64,000 nt of DNA from Sulfurimonas sp. (GCA_028689055.1 JAQTWZ010000005.1:1-64000), one strand, 5' to 3'; counted from the first letter of the stretch, positions 6,667 to 18,631 are shown. The notes: generated from the letters alone by a model not told the origin. Translations and numbers: made by a program.

Positions 6667-7575
6667 ATGGATGTAATTTTTATGGGTACTCCAGAATATG
6701 CGAAAGTCATTTTGGAACGTTTGTTACAAAGAGATGGGATCAATGTTGTAGCAGTCTATACGCAACCCGATAAACCGGTAGGAAGAAAAAAGATTATGAC
6801 TGCTCCCGAAGTTAAAGTAGTTGCACAACAAAACGCAATAAAAGTGTACCAACCAGTGCGCCTCAGAGATGAGGCAACTGTAGAAGAGTTGTTGCAAATT
6901 AAATGCGACTTTATCGTTGTCGCTGCTTATGGTCAGATACTTCCAAAAGCGATACTTGAGCATGCTCCGTGTATCAACCTGCATGCTTCTATTTTACCTC
7001 AGTATAGAGGTGCAAGTCCTATTCAGCAAACGCTACTTCACGGTGATGCAAAAACAGGCGTGACTGCTATGCTCATGGATGAGGGTTTGGATACGGGCGC
7101 AATCTTGAAAATTTCTTCTGTAGATGTTCCTGCGGATATGATGGCGGAGACTCTTTTTGAGTCTTTAACGCAATGTGCTGCAGATTTGACTTTGGATGTT
7201 TTAGAAAACTTTAGTAAATATCCTCCACAAAAGCAAGATACAACAAAAGCTACTCACTGTACGAAAATCACTAAACAAGATGGCGCAGTTGCGTTTCTTG
7301 ATGCACAGACTCTTTATAATAAATACCGTGCTTATACACCGTGGCCAGGTATCTATCTCTCAAGTGGACTGAAACTCAAGCGTATTTCTCTGATGGAAAA
7401 TATAAGCGAAAACGCAATGGGAAAAATAGTGAAGATAGAAAATGACGGTATTATCGTCGGTTGCAAACAGGGAAGTATCAAAATATTTTCAGTACAGCCG
7501 GAATCAAAAAATGAGATGGATATTCTCTCTTATATAAATGGAAAAAGATTACAAAATGAAGATATTTTATCTTGA
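6667..7575 (+). CDS. fmt: Methionyl-tRNA formyltransferase
   Basis: 302 residues. Formylates initiator Met-tRNA using 10-formyl-THF. The N-terminal formyltransferase domain begins MDVIFMGTPEYA. The catalytic triad is Asn104, His106 (INLHASILPQYRG) and Asp142 (GLDTG). The C-terminal OB-like tRNA-binding domain starts near 205. Length is normal. It sits 2 nt after proB, and its end overlaps birA by 20 bp with the start preferred for birA. Confidence 0.96.
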   Translation: MDVIFMGTPEYAKVILERLLQRDGINVVAVYTQPDKPVGRKKIMTAPEVKVVAQQNAIKVYQPVRLRDEATVEELLQIKCDFIVVAAYGQILPKAILEHAPCINLHASILPQYRGASPIQQTLLHGDAKTGVTAMLMDEGLDTGAILKISSVDVPADMMAETLFESLTQCAADLTLDVLENFSKYPPQKQDTTKATHCTKITKQDGAVAFLDAQTLYNKYRAYTPWPGIYLSSGLKLKRISLMENISENAMGKIVKIENDGIIVGCKQGSIKIFSVQPESKNEMDILSYINGKRLQNEDILS

Positions 7576-8191
7576 GAGCATAGACTCAACACAGATATAT
7601 CTTAAAAAATTACTCCGTGACAAAAAGATACAAGCGCCTTGTGCCGTATGTGCAAAAATGCAAACGCAAGGTGTAGGCAGTAGAGATAACAGCTGGATCG
7701 GTATGGAAGGAAATCTTTTTCTCTCCTTTGCACTCTCCATTGAGGCACTGCCGCAAGATCTCAAACTCGAATCTGCTTCGCTCTACTTTTCGCAACTACT
7801 CAAAGATACGCTTGAGTCGCTTGGATCAAAGGTTTGGCTGAAATGGCCAAATGACTTCTATATAGAAGATTCTAAAGTGGGCGGTATGATTACCAATATT
7901 ACAAGCAATACTTTAATATGTGGAGTTGGCTTAAATTTGCTTACCTCTACACAAAATTTTTCAAAGATAGATATTGAAGTAGATATAAATAATTTATTAA
8001 AACTCTATTTTGAAAATATAGAAAAAAAGAGCTCATGGAAGCAAGTTTTTAGTAAATATGAGTTAGAATTTTACAGGAATCAAAACTTTTTTACCCACAA
8101 CAATAATTTAAAAATTTCTTTAGGCAATGCCATACTTCAGTGCGATGGCTCGATAATCAGTAACGGCGAGAGGATATATAGTTTAAGATGA
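7556..8191 (+). CDS. birA: Biotin--protein ligase (no repressor domain)
   Basis: 211 residues from the ATG at 7556 (MKIFYLESIDSTQ); an ATG at 7538 would add six residues not typical of the family. Attaches biotin to carrier lysines such as those in acetyl-CoA carboxylase and the OadA protein at the right of this window. The biotin-binding loop is GVGSRDNSW, followed by KWPND and the KVGGMI strand. There is no N-terminal HTH, so it is a group I enzyme and cannot act as the classical BirA repressor. The C-terminal domain is short. It overlaps parA by 4 bp. Confidence 0.92.
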   Translation: MKIFYLESIDSTQIYLKKLLRDKKIQAPCAVCAKMQTQGVGSRDNSWIGMEGNLFLSFALSIEALPQDLKLESASLYFSQLLKDTLESLGSKVWLKWPNDFYIEDSKVGGMITNITSNTLICGVGLNLLTSTQNFSKIDIEVDINNLLKLYFENIEKKSSWKQVFSKYELEFYRNQNFFTHNNNLKISLGNAILQCDGSIISNGERIYSLR

Positions 8192-8970
8192 GTGAAGTAA
8201 TTGTAATAGCAAATCAAAAGGGTGGCGTTGGCAAGACGACTACTGCTGTAAATTTAGCTGCATCTTTAGCAGTAGCAGAAAAAAAAGTGCTCTTAATCGA
8301 CTCAGATCCACAGGCAAATGCTACAACTTCTCTTGGTTTTCACAGAAATGATTACGAGTTTAACATCTATCATGTACTTATAGGAACAAAAAAACTCAAA
8401 GATATTATTCTTAAGTCCGATCTTCCTACACTCCATTTGGCTCCATCAAACATCGGTTTGGTCGGAATCGAAAAAGAGTATTATGATGCGGACAATGCAA
8501 AAGGCAGAGAACTTATTCTCAAAAATGCGATAGCAAACGTGCGCAAAGATTATGATTATATCATTATTGATTCGCCGCCGGCTCTTGGACCTATGACTAT
8601 CAATGCACTCTCGGCGTCTAACTCGGTTATCATACCTATTCAGTGTGAGTTTTTTGCACTTGAAGGTTTGGCACAACTTTTGAACACAGTCAAGTTAGTG
8701 CGAAAATCAATCAATCCAAAGCTGAATGTTTTAGGCTTTTTACCGACAATGTACAGTTCTCAAAACAATCTTTCAAAACAAGTATTTGCAGATTTAAGAC
8801 AGCACTTTAAGGCAAAACTTTTTAAAGATGAAAAAGAAGAATACATAGTTGTTCCGCGTAATGTTAAACTTGCTGAGTCTCCATCATTTGGAAAACCGGT
8901 TGTTTTGTATGATGTAAAATCTATAGGTTCTATTGCTTATCAAAATCTTGCTCAGGCGATTATGAGATGA
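8188..8970 (+). CDS. parA: Chromosome-partitioning ATPase ParA/Soj
   Basis: 260 residues. Deviant Walker A motif KGGVGKTT (11-18) directly follows MSEVIVIANQ, then Walker A' IDSDPQANAT and Walker B DYIIIDSPPAL. It forms ATP-dependent dimers on nucleoid DNA and moves ParB-parS complexes. It lacks the N-terminal HTH of plasmid ParA, so it is the chromosomal type. Coupled to parB and birA by 4-bp overlaps. No parS-like palindrome was seen close by. Confidence 0.96.
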   Translation: MSEVIVIANQKGGVGKTTTAVNLAASLAVAEKKVLLIDSDPQANATTSLGFHRNDYEFNIYHVLIGTKKLKDIILKSDLPTLHLAPSNIGLVGIEKEYYDADNAKGRELILKNAIANVRKDYDYIIIDSPPALGPMTINALSASNSVIIPIQCEFFALEGLAQLLNTVKLVRKSINPKLNVLGFLPTMYSSQNNLSKQVFADLRQHFKAKLFKDEKEEYIVVPRNVKLAESPSFGKPVVLYDVKSIGSIAYQNLAQAIMR

Positions 8971-9812
8971 AAACGCAAGCATTAGGTAGAGGACTTGACG
9001 CACTTTTTGGTGAAATAGATGAAGCATATGAAAATGAAGGTACTAAAAGACAGGACGCAGTTTTAGAGCTTTCACTCAAAGATATTCGTCCAAATCCATT
9101 TCAGCCTCGTAAGTCTTTTGATGAAGAGTCACTTCAAGAATTAGCAGACTCAATCAAAAAAGATGGCTTAATTCAGCCTATTATCGTAACCGAAGATATT
9201 GATGGATATGTTCTTATTGCTGGAGAGAGAAGACTTCGCGCTTCAAAACTTGCAAAACTCAAAACTATAAAAGCTGTATTGCTCAATTCAGATGAACAAA
9301 AGATGCGACAATACGCGCTCATTGAAAATATTCAAAGAGAAGAGCTAAACGCAGTAGAACTTGCCGAAGCTTATGGTGAGCTTCTTAAGCTTCATGAGCT
9401 GACTCATGATGAACTCTCTTCTATGATACATAAAAGCAGGGCACATATTACAAACACTTTAAGGCTTTTACAACTTTCACTCAAAACGCAAAGAGCTTTG
9501 GTTGAAAAAAAAATCACGGCCGGCCACGCAAAGGTATTGGTTGGACTAGATGAAAAAGATCAGCAACTTGTTGTTAATTCTATCGTTGGACAAAAACTGA
9601 GCGTTCGTGATGTAGAATCAATGATCAAAAATATGAAAGATGATGTTGTACCAAAACTTAAAGTAAAACAAGAAAGCACTTATGATTTTTCACAACTGAA
9701 GCAAAAAATGAATTTTTTAGGTTTTAGTTGCAAATCTTCCAAAAATCAATTGACACTTGAGTTTAAAAATGAAGAAGAGATAGAAGAATTTCTAACTTAT
9801 TTCATTAAATAA
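8967..9812 (+). CDS. parB: Chromosome-partitioning protein ParB/Spo0J
   Basis: 281 residues. Binds parS and hydrolyses CTP to form sliding clamps. In order: N-terminal ParA-stimulating segment (ALGRGLDALFGE), the nuclease-like CTPase domain with IRPNPFQPRKSFD and AGERRLRASK, an HTH around 135-165 (LTHDELSSMIHKSRAHITN), and a C-terminal dimerisation domain. Full length. Last gene of the obgE-parB run; an AT-rich inverted repeat and the ATP-synthase promoter follow. Confidence 0.96.
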   Translation: MKTQALGRGLDALFGEIDEAYENEGTKRQDAVLELSLKDIRPNPFQPRKSFDEESLQELADSIKKDGLIQPIIVTEDIDGYVLIAGERRLRASKLAKLKTIKAVLLNSDEQKMRQYALIENIQREELNAVELAEAYGELLKLHELTHDELSSMIHKSRAHITNTLRLLQLSLKTQRALVEKKITAGHAKVLVGLDEKDQQLVVNSIVGQKLSVRDVESMIKNMKDDVVPKLKVKQESTYDFSQLKQKMNFLGFSCKSSKNQLTLEFKNEEEIEEFLTYFIK

Positions 9813-9848
9813 TTTAAAAGTGTCACATTTCACTGCAAATATTATAAA

Positions 9849-9877
9849 AGTTATAAAATATTTTACATTTTATAACT
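9849..9877. repeat. 11-bp perfect inverted repeat between parB and atp operon
   Basis: AGTTATAAAAT, 7-bp spacer, ATTTTATAACT. Entirely A/T except one G and one C in the arms. No T-run follows on either side, so it is a poor intrinsic terminator. Its 11-7-11 layout resembles a recombinase or dimeric-regulator site. It lies 31 bp upstream of the atp -10 box. Confidence 0.5.
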
Positions 9878-9907
9878 ACTTTAACTATCCTTTCAATTTT
9901 GTAATAG

Positions 9908-9913
9908 TATAAT
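9908..9913 (+). promoter_or_regulatory. -10 box of ATP synthase operon
   Basis: TATAAT 23 bp before the atpF' start, followed by an AGGAGG ribosome binding site (9926-9931). No clear -35 is seen, as usual in this phylum. Confidence 0.7.
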
Positions 9914-9935
9914 TTCGCAACTTTTAGGAGGTGCT

Positions 9936-10358
9936 ATGTTAGATATAAACCCAATACTGCTTTTGGCAACATTCGTTGTATTTCTTTCTCTTATAGCCGT
10001 TCTTAACAGTTGGCTTTATAATCCATTGTTCGCTTATATGAATAAACGCGATGAGGACATCAAAAAAGACCTGCAACAAGTGGGTTCTAATGATGATGAA
10101 ATCAATGAGTTGACTCGCAAAGCGCAAACAATTGTTATGGATGCCAAATTGGAAGCTGCGGCCCTAAGAGAAAAAGTTATTGCGGATGCTAAAGAATTGG
10201 CAGAAAGTAAGTTAGAGACAAAACGTGCAGAATTGGCTAAGGAATATTTAGAGTTTGAGCAATCTCTTGCAAAATCTAAAGATGAATTGACACAAGACCT
10301 AATGTCTCAAGTTCCATTGTTTAAAGAAGCTGTAAAAGCTAAATTTAGTCAAATATGA
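9936..10358 (+). CDS. atpF': F0F1 ATP synthase subunit b'
   Basis: 140 residues. The N-terminal membrane helix (about 5-27) is followed by a long charged helix that forms half of the peripheral stator stalk. Paired b' and b subunits are known from photosynthetic bacteria and Campylobacterota. First gene of an eight-gene operon whose order here is b'-b-delta-alpha-gamma-beta-epsilon followed by tol genes; subunits a and c are not in this window. Confidence 0.9.
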   Translation: MLDINPILLLATFVVFLSLIAVLNSWLYNPLFAYMNKRDEDIKKDLQQVGSNDDEINELTRKAQTIVMDAKLEAAALREKVIADAKELAESKLETKRAELAKEYLEFEQSLAKSKDELTQDLMSQVPLFKEAVKAKFSQI

Positions 10359-10370
10359 AAGGATGTTTTT

Positions 10371-10883
10371 GTGAGTAGAATTTTAGTATTAATGCTAATG
10401 ATATCAACTTTTGCATTTGCATCTGATGCAGAACACGCTGGTTCGGACATAGTTCAGAGAACAGTTAACTTCGCATTATTCGCTGGCTTAATTTGGTATT
10501 TGGTGGCTGAGCCTGTAAAAAATTATTTTACATCAAGAAGTCAAGCAATCGCTGATGAATTGAAAAAGGTACAAGAGAAGTTAAATGAGTCAATAGCACT
10601 TAAAAAAGAAGCTTTGGCAAAGATAACTGAAGCACAAAAGTTTGCAGAAGAACTTGCTGTAACTTCAAAGAGAGAAAGCAAAATCATCAGTGATAATATG
10701 CTTTTACAATCTGAAGCTGATTTGGAAACATTATCAAAACAGTATCTTTCAAATGTAGATTTTGAGCAAAGAAAAATGGTTCGTAAAGTTGTTGAAGACG
10801 TACTTAACGAAGTCTTGAGCCAAAGTAGTGATAGCTTTGATAAAGAAGCTATGGCAAATGTTATCCTAAAGAAGGTGGCATAA
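10371..10883 (+). CDS. atpF: F0F1 ATP synthase subunit b
   Basis: 170 residues, GTG start with AAAGGA upstream. The first 17 residues look like a cleavable signal (MSRILVLMLMISTFAFASDA). A membrane helix (about 29-46) and a long coiled stalk helix follow. The signal-like N-terminus is unusual for a b subunit generally but occurs in Campylobacterota. Stator partner of b', ending immediately before atpH. Confidence 0.9.
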   Translation: MSRILVLMLMISTFAFASDAEHAGSDIVQRTVNFALFAGLIWYLVAEPVKNYFTSRSQAIADELKKVQEKLNESIALKKEALAKITEAQKFAEELAVTSKRESKIISDNMLLQSEADLETLSKQYLSNVDFEQRKMVRKVVEDVLNEVLSQSSDSFDKEAMANVILKKVA

Positions 10884-11417
10884 ATGGAAGAGTTAATTGC
10901 AAAAAGATATATAAAAGCTCTTACAAGTGGTTCTGATGTAGCATCGATAGAAAATATGTCTACAATTTTTACTGCATTGGCTGAATCATTTAAAAATGAA
11001 AAATTTGTAAGTATTGTTAGCAATCCAAATGTAAACAGTAAAGACAAATTATCAATTTTATTGGATGCAGTTAAATCTGCTAACTCTAATAGTATAAATA
11101 ATTTTATTAAACTTTTAGTTGAAAACAAACGTATTGAAATTATCCCTGCTTTAGCTGCAGAGTTAAAGAAAAGTTTGTCAAACGCAACAAAGACTTATAG
11201 TGGACTTGTTTATAGTGATAGTGATATTGACTCAAGCGTAATTGAGCAATTAAGTAGTGGTTTAAGCAAAAAATTTGACTCAACTATTTCTTTAACATTC
11301 ATTAAAAATGATTTTAATGGTATTAAAGTAAATGTAGATAGCCTTGGCGTAGAAATAAATTTCTCTAAATCAAGAATCAATAGTCAAATGATAGAACACA
11401 TAGTAAAAGCAATTTAA
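10884..11417 (+). CDS. atpH: ATP synthase delta subunit
   Basis: 177 residues, normal for delta/OSCP, which links the b/b' stalk to the top of the alpha3beta3 head. The N-terminal helical bundle starts MEELIAKRYIKAL, and the C-terminal domain contains the conserved GIKVNVDSLGVEINFS region. Starts directly after the atpF stop; 24 bp to atpA. Confidence 0.92.
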   Translation: MEELIAKRYIKALTSGSDVASIENMSTIFTALAESFKNEKFVSIVSNPNVNSKDKLSILLDAVKSANSNSINNFIKLLVENKRIEIIPALAAELKKSLSNATKTYSGLVYSDSDIDSSVIEQLSSGLSKKFDSTISLTFIKNDFNGIKVNVDSLGVEINFSKSRINSQMIEHIVKAI

Positions 11418-11441
11418 CTTTCAACGAGAGGAGAACAAATA

Positions 11442-12959
11442 GTGGTAGCAAAAATTCAAGCTGATGAAATCAGCTCAATAATTAAAGAGCGTATCGATAA
11501 CTTTGAATTAAGTGTAGATATTAACGAAATAGGAAAAATTGTTTCTTATGCAGACGGCGTTGCAAAAGTTTACGGACTTAACAATGTTATGGCTGGAGAA
11601 ATGGTTGAATTTGAAGACGGAACAAGAGGTTTAGTTATGAACCTTGAAGAGAGCAACGTAGGTGTTGTTATCCTCGGTTCAGGTGTTTCACTCAAAGAGG
11701 GTATGTCTGTAAAAAGACTTGGTCGTCTTCTCCGTGTACCAGTTGGTGATGCACTTTTAGGCCGTGTTGTAAACGCAATGGGTGAGCCAATTGACGGAAA
11801 AGGTCCAATTGAAACAACTGAAACTCGTTTCGTTGAAGAAAAAGCACCTGGTATTATGGAAAGAAAATCTGTTCATGAGCCATTAGCAACTGGTATTAAA
11901 GCTATTGATGCACTTGTTCCAATTGGCCGTGGTCAAAGAGAACTTATCATAGGTGATAGACAAACTGGTAAAACTACAGTCGCTCTTGACACAATTATCA
12001 ATCAAAAAGGTAATGGTGTTGTTTGTGTGTACGTAGCTATCGGTCAAAAAGAGTCAACAGTTGCTCAAATCGTTCGTCGTCTTGAAGATCATGGTGCACT
12101 TGAATACACTATCATTGTTTCAGCAACGGGTGCAGAAGCTGCAGCTCTTCAGTTCTTAGCTCCATATACTGGTGTTACTATGGCTGAATACTTCCGTGAC
12201 AACGCAAGACACGGTCTTATTGTTTATGATGATTTGTCAAAACATGCAGTTGCATACCGTGAAATGTCACTTATTCTTCGTCGCCCTCCAGGTCGTGAAG
12301 CATATCCAGGAGATGTTTTCTATGTTCACTCTCGTTTACTTGAGAGAGCTGCTAAGTTAAGTGATGAAAATGGTGCTGGTTCTTTAACTGCACTACCGAT
12401 TATTGAAACGCAAGCAGGTGACGTTGCGGCATATATTCCAACAAACGTTATTTCTATAACAGATGGTCAAATATTCTTAGAAACAGATCTATTCAACTCG
12501 GGTGTACGTCCAGCGATAAACGTTGGTCTTTCTGTATCACGCGTTGGTGGTGCAGCTCAGATTAAAGCTACAAAACAAGTGGCAGGTACTTTAAGACTTG
12601 ACCTTGCTCAGTATCGTGAACTTCAGGCATTTGCTCAGTTTGCATCTGACCTTGATGAAGTTTCTCGTAAGCAACTTGAGCGTGGACAAAGAATGGTAGA
12701 AGTTCTTAAACAAGGACCTTTCTCTCCACTTTCAGCTGAGAAACAAGTTATGATTATTTTTGCTGGTAACGAAGGTTTCTTGGATGATATGAGTCCATCA
12801 AACGTTGTTCGTTTTGAAGCGGAGATGTATCCATTTGTTGAAGCATCATACCCACAGATCTTTGATAGTATCAGTAGTTCTTCAAAAGTAGATGATGACA
12901 CAAAAGCACTTATGATTAAAGCACTTGAAGAGTTCAAAGCTACTTTTGTAGTGGCATAA
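11442..12959 (+). CDS. atpA: ATP synthase subunit alpha
   Basis: 505 residues, full length. Walker A GDRQTGKT (171-178) binds the non-catalytic nucleotide. The ATP-synthase signature appears as [17 protein letters not shown] start preceded by GAGAGGAG. Forms the alternating alpha3beta3 hexamer with AtpD. Confidence 0.98.
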   Translation: MVAKIQADEISSIIKERIDNFELSVDINEIGKIVSYADGVAKVYGLNNVMAGEMVEFEDGTRGLVMNLEESNVGVVILGSGVSLKEGMSVKRLGRLLRVPVGDALLGRVVNAMGEPIDGKGPIETTETRFVEEKAPGIMERKSVHEPLATGIKAIDALVPIGRGQRELIIGDRQTGKTTVALDTIINQKGNGVVCVYVAIGQKESTVAQIVRRLEDHGALEYTIIVSATGAEAAALQFLAPYTGVTMAEYFRDNARHGLIVYDDLSKHAVAYREMSLILRRPPGREAYPGDVFYVHSRLLERAAKLSDENGAGSLTALPIIETQAGDVAAYIPTNVISITDGQIFLETDLFNSGVRPAINVGLSVSRVGGAAQIKATKQVAGTLRLDLAQYRELQAFAQFASDLDEVSRKQLERGQRMVEVLKQGPFSPLSAEKQVMIIFAGNEGFLDDMSPSNVVRFEAEMYPFVEASYPQIFDSISSSSKVDDDTKALMIKALEEFKATFVVA

Positions 12960-12969
12960 GGAAAACTTT

Positions 12970-15269
<2,300 letters not shown>

Positions 15270-15289
15270 TCTATATTTAAAGGACTGAC

Positions 15290-15682
15290 ATGGATAAGTT
15301 TAAACTTGAAATTCTAACTCCTAACGGTAGTATCTTTAGTGATAATGTCGTTAGTGTAGTTCTCCCTGGTGAAGAGGGAGAGTTCGGCGTCCTTGCACAT
15401 CACGCTTCTTTGACAACTTTATTGGAAGCTGGTGTTGTTGATGTTGAAAGAGAAGATAAATCAGTCGAATCTATTTTAATAAACTGGGGTGTTGTCCAGG
15501 TTGATGAAGAAAAAGTAATTGTTTTGGTTGAAGGCGCTGTTGCTATTCGTGGCGAGAGTGAAGGTGCTATTTCTAAGGCACTTGAAGATGCAAAAGAGCT
15601 TATTAAAGATATCGCTGATTCAAATCCAGCTATAGCTTCGGCAGTTGCAAAAATAGAATCAGCTGCTCAAAAACTTTTTTAA
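15290..15682 (+). CDS. atpC: ATP synthase epsilon subunit
   Basis: 130 residues. The N-terminal beta-sandwich (MDKFKLEILTPNGSIFSD, then LPGEEGEFGVLAHHASL) is followed by a C-terminal helical hairpin that can inhibit hydrolysis. Normal length. tolQ starts only 3 nt after its stop, with no terminator between, so the Tol genes are probably read from the atp transcript at least in part. Confidence 0.94.
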   Translation: MDKFKLEILTPNGSIFSDNVVSVVLPGEEGEFGVLAHHASLTTLLEAGVVDVEREDKSVESILINWGVVQVDEEKVIVLVEGAVAIRGESEGAISKALEDAKELIKDIADSNPAIASAVAKIESAAQKLF

Positions 15683-15685
15683 CCT

Positions 15686-16252
15686 ATGATAAATAATTTA
15701 ATAGATTTTTATATCAAAAGTCACCCCGTTACTTTGGGTGTATTGGCTCTTTTGTCAATATACTTTATTGTACTTAATTGGGTGTTCTTCTATCGTTATT
15801 TGTATTTAAACAGCTGGCTAGAAAAAGAGTCTAGTTCTCTTGAATCGTTACTTTTAGGTTCTTCATCTGTGAGTAACAACTCATTTTTAAACAACTTTAT
15901 AAAAGCAAGTGCGAATATCTCCAAGCAACTTTTAGACTTAGGCATGCTCGCTGCGACAAAAGAGGCTACACAAGGTCTTTCTATACTTTCTATATTTGCC
16001 TCAACTACACCTTTTATTGGTCTTTTTGGTACTGTTGTCTCTATTTTAGATACATTTACACATATTGGTCAGGCAAGTGGAAGTATGTCCATTATTTCTA
16101 GTGGTGTTTCTGATGCGCTTGTTGCAACTGCCGCAGGTATATTTGTAGCTATCTTCTCCTATACTTATCACCAATTATTAAAAAGAAAATCGTTTGAACT
16201 AATCAATATTCTTCAAATGCAATCTGACGCAATTTTAGCACGCAGAGTTTAA
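15686..16252 (+). CDS. tolQ: TolQ/ExbB-family proton channel subunit
   Basis: 188 residues with three membrane helices (about 13-37, 95-120 and 135-160) and the conserved STTPFIGLFGTVVSI region plus a GVSDALVATAAGIFVAI helix. With TolR it forms the proton-driven motor that energises the cell-envelope Tol complex. ExbB is the alternative family member, but linkage to tolB, pal and cpoB supports TolQ. Confidence 0.9.
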   Translation: MINNLIDFYIKSHPVTLGVLALLSIYFIVLNWVFFYRYLYLNSWLEKESSSLESLLLGSSSVSNNSFLNNFIKASANISKQLLDLGMLAATKEATQGLSILSIFASTTPFIGLFGTVVSILDTFTHIGQASGSMSIISSGVSDALVATAAGIFVAIFSYTYHQLLKRKSFELINILQMQSDAILARRV

Positions 16253-16257
16253 CTTCA

Positions 16258-16647
16258 ATGTATAATTGGGATGATTCTCCAGAATTAAATATTACGCCAT
16301 TGGTGGATGTTATGTTGGTGTTGTTAGCTATATTAATGGTCATCGCACCAAACATAGTGTATGAAGAAAATATAAAATTACCTCAGGGCTCTACATCAAA
16401 GCAACTCTCAAAAATACCTCCTGTTCATATTTCTATTGACAGAGATTTGAATGTTAAAATCAATAAAGACACTTATTTGTTAAATGATTTTATGGATAAT
16501 TTTTCTCTTTATGCGACAGACTTAGATAAAAAAGCCACTGTACTTATTAGTGCAGATAAATCTTTGGATTACGGTGTCGTTATGTCTGTATTGGCCGCTG
16601 TGAAACAAGCTAGATTTACTGAGGTTTCGTTAGCTACCAATGGCTAG
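16258..16647 (+). CDS. tolR: TolR/ExbD-family protein
   Basis: 129 residues. One N-terminal membrane helix (about 12-32) carries the essential aspartate Asp17 (ITPLVDVMLVLL), which takes part in proton conduction with TolQ. The periplasmic domain follows. The end overlaps the next gene by 8 bp. Confidence 0.9.
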   Translation: MYNWDDSPELNITPLVDVMLVLLAILMVIAPNIVYEENIKLPQGSTSKQLSKIPPVHISIDRDLNVKINKDTYLLNDFMDNFSLYATDLDKKATVLISADKSLDYGVVMSVLAAVKQARFTEVSLATNG

Positions 16648-17356
16648 AGATAATTATTACTTCTATTTGAGTGGTTTTATATCACTCTCCTTCTTCTCTA
16701 TTGTCCTAGGGACTTTTATATATATGATGTTTGTTACATCAAAAATAAAAACCTATGGACTGACTAAACAAGACTATATCTCTATATCAGTTGATATGCC
16801 TACAGTTGAAACTAAGACTGATACCAAAAGTGTCACTATGCCACCGCAAGAAGTGAAAACAGTAGAAAAATCAAAAAGTATTGATGTCGCAGACCTTTTT
16901 AGTGATGTGCCTGCTAAAGTAGTCAAAAAAGAAAAGCCAAAACCTGAAAATTCAAAACGAATACAAGATATACAAAAAAATATAAAAAAGACTGAAACTA
17001 AAGAAGTACAATCCTTTGCAGAAAAAGTTAAAAATATGGATAAAGTAGAAAAATCCGATAAAAACAATAAAGCTTCTGCCAGCGAAGAAGTAAATGAATA
17101 TATTGCTAAAATTCAAGGCTTAGTTTATCAAAACTTTAATCCACCGGTAAATACAGAAGGTAATAGTGTAAAAGTACTTATTACTCTAAGTGCTTTGGGA
17201 AAAGTAGAAAGTTTCAGAATCCTGTCTTATTCTGGCAGTGATGCACTCAATGAAGAGTGTGATAGAGTTAAAGAGAGACTTGAAAATGTTTTATTTCCAG
17301 TCAATCCAGAGAATAAATCTAGTAGTACAATCGTTATCTTGACATCTGAGGAGTAG
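16640..17356 (+). CDS. tolA: TolA/TonB-like energy transducer
   Basis: 238 residues. Single membrane anchor near 10-32, a Lys/Glu/Pro-rich periplasmic spacer (about 60-145) and a C-terminal TonB/TolA-type domain (about 150-238) that would touch TolB/Pal. Much shorter than E. coli TolA (about 420) because the helical domain II is reduced. Whether it is called TolA or TonB is a matter of position; between tolR and tolB I call it TolA. Confidence 0.8.
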   Translation: MARDNYYFYLSGFISLSFFSIVLGTFIYMMFVTSKIKTYGLTKQDYISISVDMPTVETKTDTKSVTMPPQEVKTVEKSKSIDVADLFSDVPAKVVKKEKPKPENSKRIQDIQKNIKKTETKEVQSFAEKVKNMDKVEKSDKNNKASASEEVNEYIAKIQGLVYQNFNPPVNTEGNSVKVLITLSALGKVESFRILSYSGSDALNEECDRVKERLENVLFPVNPENKSSSTIVILTSEE

Positions 17357-17358
17357 TT

Positions 17359-18609
17359 TTGAAAATATTTTTTTCAATGTTGTTGTTGTTTAGTTTATCG
17401 TTTGCAAGTGATGCGACGATAGAAGTTATAAAAAAAGTTGATTCTCTTCCAACCATAGCTGTTGAAGATGCTTCGACAAGTTATGATGAAAGTTTTAAAA
17501 TGAAATTTTTCAAAACTCTCATTGCGGACTTAAATGTTCTGTCAATTCTAAATGTGGATAGATATTATCGAGTGAATGATTTTGATGCTTCTAATGTTGT
17601 AGTTGAAAACAAAGATTTCAATTATGTCTTGCGCTATAAATTATTTCAAGGTGATGGTGGATCATTAAATGTTCAGATGATTGTATTGCAGGATAATAAG
17701 CAAGTTTTTGGAAAAAATTATAAAGTTTCAAATACTAATATTCACGTTTTTGTTTCACACGCTATGGCGTACGATATCAATGAATTTATGGGTGAGTCCT
17801 CTGTTGAATGGATGAAAAAGAAAGTTATTTTTTCTAGAATAATCGCTCCAAAAAAAAGTGAAATTGTCATATCTGATTATACATTAGCTTATACACACGT
17901 TATTGTAAGTGGCGGATTTAACATTTTTCCAAAATGGGCAAATCAAGCACAAAGTGGTTTTTATTATACATCATTTGATAGTGGTAAACCTACATTAATG
18001 TATGTTGATATTAAAACTGGAAGCAGAAAAAACATAATATCTTCTGATGGTATGATGGTCTGTTCCGATGTAAGTGATGATGCTAAAACCTTATTGTTGA
18101 CAATGGCTCCTGATGGACAGCCGGATGTTTATTCTTTTAATGTAGATACAAAAAAAAGCCAAAGACTCACTACCTATAAAGGGATAGATGTGAATGGGCA
18201 GTTTATGGAAAATAATAAGATTGCTTTTGTATCTGAAAGAATGGGATATCCAAATATTTTTTCTGCAAATAGAAACGGTTCTGGTGTAGAGCAATTGGTT
18301 TATTATGGGAATAGCAACTCTTCATGTAGTGCAAATGGCGAATATGTCGTTTATAAAGCGAGAGAGAGTTCAAGTGCATACACTTCTAATACATTTAATT
18401 TACATCTTATATCTACTAAAACTGATTCTATAAGAAGATTAACTGCGAGTGGAGTGAATGAATTTCCACGATTTTCTAAAGATGGTGATGCTGTAATTTA
18501 CATAAAAAATTATCAAGCGCAAAGTTCTATAGGAATTATTAGGTTAAATCACAACAGAAACTTTCTTTTTCCTCTTAACAGTGGGCGAATACAGTCCATG
18601 GATTGGTAG
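17359..18609 (+). CDS. tolB: Tol-Pal translocation protein TolB
   Basis: 416 residues. Signal peptide MKIFFSMLLLFSLSFAS, an N-terminal alpha/beta domain, then a six-bladed beta-propeller with WD-like repeats (GKPTLMYVDIKTGS, GQPDVYSFNVDTK, RMGYPNIFSANRNGSG). Binds Pal at the outer membrane. TTG start supported by GAGGAG and by the signal peptide. A small hairpin (GGGTT/AACCC, 18618-18631) separates it from pal. Confidence 0.94.
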   Translation: MKIFFSMLLLFSLSFASDATIEVIKKVDSLPTIAVEDASTSYDESFKMKFFKTLIADLNVLSILNVDRYYRVNDFDASNVVVENKDFNYVLRYKLFQGDGGSLNVQMIVLQDNKQVFGKNYKVSNTNIHVFVSHAMAYDINEFMGESSVEWMKKKVIFSRIIAPKKSEIVISDYTLAYTHVIVSGGFNIFPKWANQAQSGFYYTSFDSGKPTLMYVDIKTGSRKNIISSDGMMVCSDVSDDAKTLLLTMAPDGQPDVYSFNVDTKKSQRLTTYKGIDVNGQFMENNKIAFVSERMGYPNIFSANRNGSGVEQLVYYGNSNSSCSANGEYVVYKARESSSAYTSNTFNLHLISTKTDSIRRLTASGVNEFPRFSKDGDAVIYIKNYQAQSSIGIIRLNHNRNFLFPLNSGRIQSMDW

Positions 18610-18617
18610 TTTACTGG

Positions 18618-18631
18618 GGGTTTTGTAACCC
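18618..18631 (+). terminator. Weak hairpin after tolB
   Basis: GGGTT-TTGT-AACCC, followed by TTGTGT rather than a proper T-run. Possibly an attenuating rather than full terminator between tolB and pal. Confidence 0.3.

Noticed and set aside
9849..9877. dif/difH chromosome-dimer site
   Set aside because: The spacing is suggestive, but I cannot match a known difH consensus and the arms are nearly pure A/T.
8100..9935. parS site near parAB
   Set aside because: No TGTTTCACGTGAAACA-like palindrome was seen here or elsewhere while reading.
10541..11128. 195-codon minus-strand frame opposite atpF/atpH
   Set aside because: Ser/Leu-rich mirror of two clear ATP-synthase genes, no ribosome binding site.
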